From NCBI RefSeq assembly GCF_035046505.1, contig NC_089821.1, forward strand, positions 166,053,531-166,117,530: a stretch of DNA of 64,000 nt. The letters run 5' to 3'. The notes under the pieces were generated by a model. It saw only the letters and a list, made by a program, of their open reading frames with translations. It made no database searches and was not told where the DNA came from. Below are positions 58,237 through 64,000 of the stretch, one piece after another. Position 1 is the stretch's first letter. Every line of letters begins with the position of its first letter. The DNA is from Tiliqua scincoides. Its lineage: Eukaryota > Chordata > Lepidosauria > Squamata > Scincidae. The position numbers and the translations under genes were made by a program.

Positions 58237-58980
58237 TTTATTTAACTCCAGCTAGTAACGCGCAGGAACAAGGCTCCATTTCCCAACCACTGGAAATTAT
58301 ATTCAGCCACCCTACAAGGTGCTGCCTATCCTCTTTCAGATATCATGCCTGAAGCCAGAAAGGACTGGACTAGAAGCAGTACATCGTTCTTTCAAAAAGC
58401 AAAAGCCAAGACTTAAGAAGCTGAACTCAGCCTCAAATACCATATTAGGAATTTTGCAAATGCACAGAAAAATTAATGCATCACAGCTACTGTGCAGGGT
58501 TTCAAATCATGACGTGTAAGTACTTTAGAAGTGATTATTTTTCCACATTCACAAAGGGTGTGAATATTTCTTTTCATCAACTATTAGAACTTAAAATTGT
58601 AAAACATCAAAACATCTTCTAGGGGAGATCTGAAACTGCATAAATGTGTACATGTAATTCTGTGAGAGATGTTTAAGGTTAAAGACTCTACAACAAAACA
58701 GCAGCAGCAGATGTGCCTTATTTACTACTTAGAATATGTTAGTTATGAATCACTCATGCGCTTTGCTTGCACTGGACACATTCTTCTCATAACACTGGTA
58801 TGATCAAGGTCTAATTTTTTTCAAAAAGAATGTACATAAATTGTACAAAACTAAAACTACAATTCAAACAGGATCTATTTCAGAGGCAAAATATGACAAT
58901 TTAATATGAATCAAGTGATGTCTTAAACCAATACTTTTACAGAAAAGCTAAATATTTACTTTTAGAAGCATTCAGCTCCA
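58237..58980 (-). other. ACP1: Probable ACP1 3' UTR with poly(A) signal
   Basis: Downstream of the ACP1 stop on the - strand the sequence is AT-rich and free of recognised repeats. An AATAAA (read as tttatt at 58237-58242) lies about 740 bases past the stop and is a plausible end. Other AATAAA-like strings exist further on, so the limit is uncertain. Confidence 0.45.
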
Positions 58981-59058
58981 TTAATGAGGTTTCTCTAAAA
59001 ACGCTTTACAGCATCTAAGGCACTGTTCAAAAACAGTTTCAAAATCTTCATCGTTCCC
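58981..59058 (-). other. ACP1: ACP1 terminal coding exon
   Basis: The 78-base coding part follows acceptor atacctag. It encodes [25 protein letters not shown] and a TAA stop at 58983-58981. The matching human C-terminus ends FLEKAH. Confidence 0.93.
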
Positions 59059-60657
59059 CTAGGTATAAAAAAAAAAAGACAAAGATAAATGCACCATTTT
59101 AAATGGAACTGGTAAACAAATTTGTTTATTGAATACCACAATATTGATTTTGAGTTAGAAAAGGTTAAATTTTCTTGGATACTTACATAGTATGGATCTT
59201 CAATAATGAGCTGATTCTGGGGATCATAACTCCCAAGTAGCTCAATTTTAGCTTTGCAGTTCTTAATATGACTACTTTTTCTTTTTAGATCTCTGCAGTA
59301 CAAAAGATTAAGTAGGTTTTTAAAAAATCATTATGTGCAGTGTGCCTTTTTCAGTAGGCATCAACATGCTGTCAAGAGTTGCAACGTATGATGGAAACAA
59401 AGATTACATATGTGCTTTAACTGTGTGATATACCCTCACTAAACAGTGTTGGAAAGACAGTTGTAGGTAATAATAATTAAGCTTGTTCACTGAAACAGTG
59501 TTGGTGTTGACAATAACTCTAACTGGTTTCTGTCTGAAAAAAATTCAGAAAGGTTTTCCTTCACTTCATTTCCACTGACCAACTTTATATAATAAAAGTG
59601 TATTTTCTCTGCTGTACACATTCTTAAAAGTGACAGAACAAAATGCTTTCGTGTCTTAATTGGACAAGCTGTTTTTTGGTTAATTTTTTTTCCTTAGAGT
59701 TGACTTGAAATGAAACATTCCTCATGACCTCTACATAATGATGCATCAATGGATGAAATGCAGAATAATGCCCTTCTATTGTAGTGGTTCTTGATAAGCT
59801 GCATCAAACTCATCAATGTTTCCTCTCTTTAAAATTTACTTTCATCATTGTTTTCAGGCTGATCATCTTCTATGTAACCTATATCAGATATGGCCAATGG
59901 GTGGCCTAGGGACCAGATCTTGCAACCTAGAGATAATTTTATCCTCTCTCAGTGGTTACCCATAATTTTAAAATCAAAACATGATAAACTTTCCCCAGCT
60001 TCATTTGAAAGTAAAGGGAAAACATTTTCCAGTTCTAAGGAGCAGAAGTAGACTATACTTTCATGATCCTTCCCTCTTAGATTTTGTAGGTGACATCTAA
60101 CAAATATAGTTTTATGTAACAGAACATCTGAACATTATGTATTCTGAAACTGACAAGCCCTTATTGCTAGATAGTACAAACTGTAACATGCAGCCAAAAC
60201 ATTTGAAAGGTGCCCAGGTTGAGTGGCAACACGTTTCTGGCCCTTGGACAACTGGATGGGCGATAATGATGTCCAGTTACAAGGCTGCGTGTTTATATTT
60301 AACACTGAAGCTTGATGAACATGTAGATCAAGCAGGGGCAAATTTTTATTTCTCCAATCCTGGCAATCACTTAGTCCCAGAAGGAAAAGATTGTGATAAT
60401 GCATGAAGTACAACATGGCCAAATTACTTTGCTGGCAATCCCACAGTGAATGCCCCTGAAAGAAGGGCACTGGGGAAAATATACTTTCTGCTCCCAGTAA
60501 GTAGAGAGAGGGCACAATATGCGTAAACAACTAACTTTGAGGCTGCAATTATCAAAAGATCTACTGGAAAAAGCAGAAATGTTTTTACAACTTACCGTAG
60601 GTTACTTTCATCCATACACAATATGTAATCAAAAGTCAGGAAATCATCTTTTGTAAT
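58981..60657 (-). CDS. ACP1: ACP1, low-molecular-weight protein tyrosine phosphatase, last three coding exons (partial)
   Basis: On the - strand the join 60657-60596, 59292-59187, 59058-58981 encodes the C-terminal 82 residues or so of ACP1, a cytosolic phosphatase that removes phosphate from phosphotyrosine and acts as an acid phosphatase. The readable protein runs [74 protein letters not shown], stop. The DPYY motif holds the family's general-acid aspartate and the two tyrosines next to it. The catalytic CxxxxxR loop is in exons beyond the right edge. All three acceptors (AG) and both internal donors (GT) are present, and the frame continues across the junctions. The gene converges with ALKAL2, as I recall for human 2p25.3. 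The mutually exclusive fast/slow isoform exon of mammals was not found in 60660-64000. Confidence 0.95.
59187..59292 (-). other. ACP1: ACP1 exon encoding DLKRKS to EDPYY
   Basis: The 106-base exon has acceptor tactgcag and donor gtaagt. It completes the Arg codon and then encodes 35 residues ending in DPYY, which contains the conserved general-acid Asp. Confidence 0.93.
60596..60657 (-). other. ACP1: ACP1 exon encoding ITKDDF to DESNLR
   Basis: The 62-base exon has acceptor ttctag upstream (- strand) and donor gtaagt after CTACG. It encodes [20 protein letters not shown] plus two bases of Arg. Confidence 0.93.
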
Positions 60658-61503
60658 CTAGAAATCAACAAAATATTTCAAGACTGTTAGTAGAGGCATG
60701 TATCATCAACATGCACTACTAAGGTTGAATTTGAAACATACTTATTCAGTAGTAAATATGAAACTTTCAGCAAAGGTTTGTGCTATAAATGTATATGAAT
60801 TGTCAAGTAATAATTCTACCATTACAGTTGCATAACTACATCTAGGAAAGAGATTCTAAGGCAGAAGGAAATTGTTTAAAGCAAAAAGTTTCATATAACT
60901 TATTCAGGTGAAATATCTAAAAAATAGTGTGGAACTTAACCACTTGAAAACACACGCAAATTTAGTTGAACACAAAAACCTACACAGGAATAGCTAAACA
61001 TTCTGCATTAGAATAAGGTCATGCTTCAAAGATGCAGGAGTGGAAGAAAAAATTCCCACTGCCATACACTGAGCTATCCAACACAAGTGGATCTATGGAT
61101 GGCCTTTAGGATGAAAGCTATGCAGGCAAAACACAAGAAAAATAGCATTATACCGAGGGCACATTTAACAAAATATGTTTCAGGCACCAGACAACATTGT
61201 TTGCAAGAATAGCTATGAGGTAAGTGGTCCCAGAAGTCTATCTTCTGTTAGAAAAAGAAAGGGAATGGGTGAGGGAAGAAACTGGAGACTAAAGGACTGG
61301 TACAAATTATGTTGTTTTAGAAAACTTCCAGGGAAACCAAAAGGTTTACATGAGTGAGGAAAGTCTCAAACAAATGCGAAGAAACATTTATTCAGAACCA
61401 CATGCTGTACTTGTGTAAAAAGGCAAAGTCGCCTGCTTTACTACCTATCTTCTGAGCAGTTCAAGTTTTTAGACCCCCTCCATAAAGTTTTCTTCAACTA
61501 AGG

Positions 61504-61715
61504 CAGCGATTTTCAACCTTTTTCATCTCACAGCTCACTATCAAGCTGATAAAACTGTCAAGGTACACCATCGGTTTTTTGACAGGATACACTGCACAGG
61601 GGCCACATCCCCCAATAGTCCTACTAGTAAATGGCCTTTCCCCAAACTCCCATGGCACGCCTGTGGACCATTTGCCCCACACCAATGTGCTGCGGCACAG
61701 TGAAGAAAATCGCTG
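61504..61715. mobile_element. Non-autonomous hAT-like element (CAGCGATTTTCAACC family)
   Basis: A 212-bp element in ACP1 intron sequence, starting CAGCGATTTTCAACC and ending GAAGAAAATCGCTG. The 8-bp flanks aactaagg and atctagct share only a central CTA, so the target duplication has largely decayed. Confidence 0.7.
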
Positions 61716-62684
61716 ATCTAGCTGTGATACAAGAGGACCATAGAGGAATTGTTTTATTTTTAATACAACTACAAGGCACCCTGAATTGGATCAGAATCTT
61801 GTATTTTTTCCCCAAATGGTTCAAAAGTTGGTGGGTAACCCCTAATTCCAATGGAAAAACCACCAGAGGGGAAAAGGTTAAGAACTCCCATAGTTGCTCT
61901 GATTCAATTTAGAGTCCTCTGCGCTTGCGCTAAAGCAAAAAACCTACATGTCTCCCACATCTCATCTAGCTTGGCTGAACACACTTTCCCTGCTTTCAAA
62001 TGCTTCCCACATGGCAAGTCACTTCCCAAAATAATATAAATTAAGGTCAAAATCCAGAGAAGTGTACAGCTAGCTTCAACACAGACAAGAAGGTTTTCTG
62101 AGCAGTAGCCCTTTGCTTTTGAAATGGATGGGTCTTTCAAAAGGAACGTGTTTTAAGGAAATGGACCAGATGATCTAAAAACCAACAAAAAAATCAAAAC
62201 CCAAGCCAAGCGAGAGTATGCACTTGGACACTGGTTAAGGAAGGTCAAAGGGATGCTCTCTGAGGCCCTCTCAGTTTGATCAAGTAGGGCTCTTTTTTTA
62301 ATGGAACAATGTACCGTAGATACTCGCCTATAGGGCGATAAATTTGTCCCAACAGATCGCTCCTGAGTCAACCCTTCGCCTTAACTGCGGCGCCACTAGG
62401 GGCCAGGGCTGTTTCAGGCACACTGCGGAGCAGTAGTGGTGCTGCTGGGGAGGGTGACCCGCCACCCGCTCCCCCCCACCTGGAGCAGGGAGCCTGACGG
62501 AGCTGCTTGGCTCGCCTGCAGCTCCCCCCTCCTTGGCGCTCCTGGGCATTGCAGTCCCACCCGCTCAGGCTCCCTGAGCCTGGTCTCCTCGGCTCTGACT
62601 TCCTCCTCCTCCGCCCCTGCTAGTCTTCGAAAGGACAGGAAAGGGGAGCAGGAGCCTGGAGCGCGTCCCACGTGTGTTGTCAAT

Positions 62685-62805
62685 TGGGCTTACTCCCCGG
62701 AAAGTGTGTGTAGGGTGGCAGCCTTTGAGCCCAAGCCAGTGCATGCCTTCTCAGAAGTAAATTCCATTGTCAATGGGGCTTACTCCCAGGAAAAGATCGT
62801 AGCCT
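62685..62805. mobile_element. CTACTCAGAAG-type MITE, two adjacent partial copies
   Basis: Two occurrences of GGGCTTACTCCC (about 62688 and 62779), with aaagtgtgtgtagggtggcagcc and tctcagaagtaaattccatt between them, belong to this family. A related piece is at 63345-63415. Confidence 0.6.
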
Positions 62806-63750
62806 GAAGATGGGGAGAGAGACAGGAGGGCTGCTTCTTTATGCAGCGTCTACAGCTCTGCATCTGCTTCTTCCAAGTGAGAGGGAGGAGGTGAGCCCCC
62901 CACACAGCCTCCCTCCCGCCGGCCCCACTCCTGCACTGCCTGCTTCTCTCTGCCCTTCAGCCCCTCTCTTCCCTTCACCAGCCTTCACTCTGTTGTACTG
63001 TTTTCTCCCCCTTCTCTTCTCCCTTCCCCACTGTCCCTCTTTCTCTGCCACCTATTTACAAGCCATGCAATCAGGGAAACTGACCAGGAAACTGATTAGA
63101 GCAGCAGACAGCAGTTTCCATTGGAACATCCCCCCAAGACAGAGAGCAGAGCTGAATCAGCTCCCCAGAATCATCCCACTTCTTTAAGAGTGAAACCCCC
63201 CTGACAGCCTTGATCCTGCTGTAAATCAAGAGGAGGAAACAGCCCTCAGACCAGGTGGGGGTGGGCTTGTTGCAGCTGCAGGATGCACCTTCCCTGAAAG
63301 CGGAAACACTCCCATCAAATGTCTCACAAACTACAATTCAGAGCACCATTACTTAGGAATAACACCCAGGGAAAGCAATGGGTCTGCTTCTGAGTAAATA
63401 GGGTTTCAGCTATGTGCAGCTGCACTTGGTCACAGCCATTTGCTGTTGCTTGTCTCTGCTGTGAACTGAATTGCACACTCCCAGTTGTGTTCTAAGTTGT
63501 ATGTTATATGTAGAGCTTCTGGCTTAAGAGCAGAAGACTCTGCCTTTGCACTGTTTTGCACCAGAAATGTCCTGAGAAATTCTGAGTGATAGATCACTTT
63601 TTTATGTTTTATTTTTTTTCCTGTGCTGGTCTTCAATCACTGTTTCATACATGAATTGATCACCAAAAATTAGCTATTGGTGGGGCTTTCACAGTCAACT
63701 AGCTACCTCCCTTCCTGCCTTGCTGGCCCTGCAAGGCATTCTGGAGCACT

Positions 63751-63832
63751 GCCATTATTCCATTCTCTTTCAAGTACCCCTAAAGGTCCTGTTGAGTGCC
63801 CCTGGGGGTACATGAACACCAGGTTGGGAACC
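63751..63832. mobile_element. hAT right-end fragment
   Basis: CAAGTACCCCTAAAGGTCC followed by CCAGGTTGGGAACCACTG has the form of a hAT right terminus. No left end is visible. Confidence 0.5.
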
Positions 63833-64000
63833 ACTGTTCTATTAATATGTTATTTATAGTGCAGTTACTCTTTGATAGTGTTTACAAAAATATGAAGACC
63901 AGAATTTAAAAGTTTATGAATAAAAATGAATCTTATGATCTTTTACAATATTTTTTTTAAAATTAGAGACTGTCAGTTCTTAGGTAACAATTACTGGTAG

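Larger units (their letters stand above)
60658..64000 (-). other. ACP1 intron sequence running off the window
   Basis: I searched the - strand for the upstream ACP1 exons (the P-loop exon and the mutually exclusive exon) and did not find them. A GC-rich patch at 62390-62660 starts near a string CTCGCCTATAGGGCGATAAA that looks repeat-derived, followed by MITE and hAT pieces. Confidence 0.6.

Noticed and set aside
60661-64000. Upstream ACP1 exons, including the mutually exclusive fast/slow exon
   Set aside because: I read the - strand for the P-loop and for HGI-containing exons and found no match; they probably lie beyond the window.
1-64000. Endogenous retrovirus, LTR element, Polinton or CRISPR-like array
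   Set aside because: No paired LTRs, capsid, envelope or protease motifs, and no regularly spaced identical repeats were seen. The only reverse transcriptases are of LINE type.

Overview
The window is nuclear DNA from a vertebrate, almost certainly a squamate reptile and probably a lizard. The exons are interrupted by AT-rich introns with GT/AG borders. The dispersed repeats are of squamate type: CR1 and L2-like LINEs whose 3' tail resembles the tail of the SINEs, many short non-autonomous DNA transposons, and a tRNA-derived SINE. No bacterial-style operon, CRISPR array, rRNA gene or functional tRNA gene is present. I recognised no endogenous retrovirus or other virus-like element.

Two host genes can be read with confidence, and they converge tail to tail. 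ALKAL2 (FAM150B, the ALK/LTK receptor ligand, also called augmentor alpha) is on the + strand. It has a CpG-island promoter with a TATA-like box near 38323, a non-coding first exon, four coding exons between 40436 and 50463, and a probable separate 3'-UTR exon ending near 52455. The spliced protein is 154 residues: a signal peptide followed by the conserved four-cysteine C-terminal domain. The last three coding exons of ACP1 (low-molecular-weight protein tyrosine phosphatase) lie on the - strand at 58981-60657; the upstream exons fall beyond the right edge. From memory, ACP1 and ALKAL2 are also convergent neighbours on human 2p25.3, which supports both calls.

Positions 1 to about 37400 look like an intergenic desert and are mostly transposon debris. 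It holds hAT-type elements with 8-bp target duplications, many inserted in one another; PIF/Harbinger-like MITEs with 3-bp duplications; a largely open 3.2-kb L2/CR1-group LINE (about 23070-26275); a 5'-truncated CR1 in reverse orientation (14906-17145) tail to tail with a CR1 fragment; two copies of a tRNA-derived SINE; and a fragment of an unclassified LINE split by a younger insertion. 37500-39800 is the GC-rich ALKAL2 promoter region, itself carrying several MITEs. 40770-58200 is ALKAL2 intron, 3' UTR and intergenic sequence with more hAT elements and one near-palindromic foldback element. 60660-64000 is ACP1 intron sequence with a few repeats.

I found no convincing new multi-gene system. 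The most informative unexplained structures are the nested hAT stack at 29240-32948, the back-to-back hAT insertions on a palindromic octamer at 54291-54298, two long inverted repeats (7147-8297 and 43101-43577), and a 177-183 bp tandem unit at 30060-30580 with a lone relative at 57925. All coordinates and motif matches were read by eye, so repeat borders may be off by a few to tens of bases.
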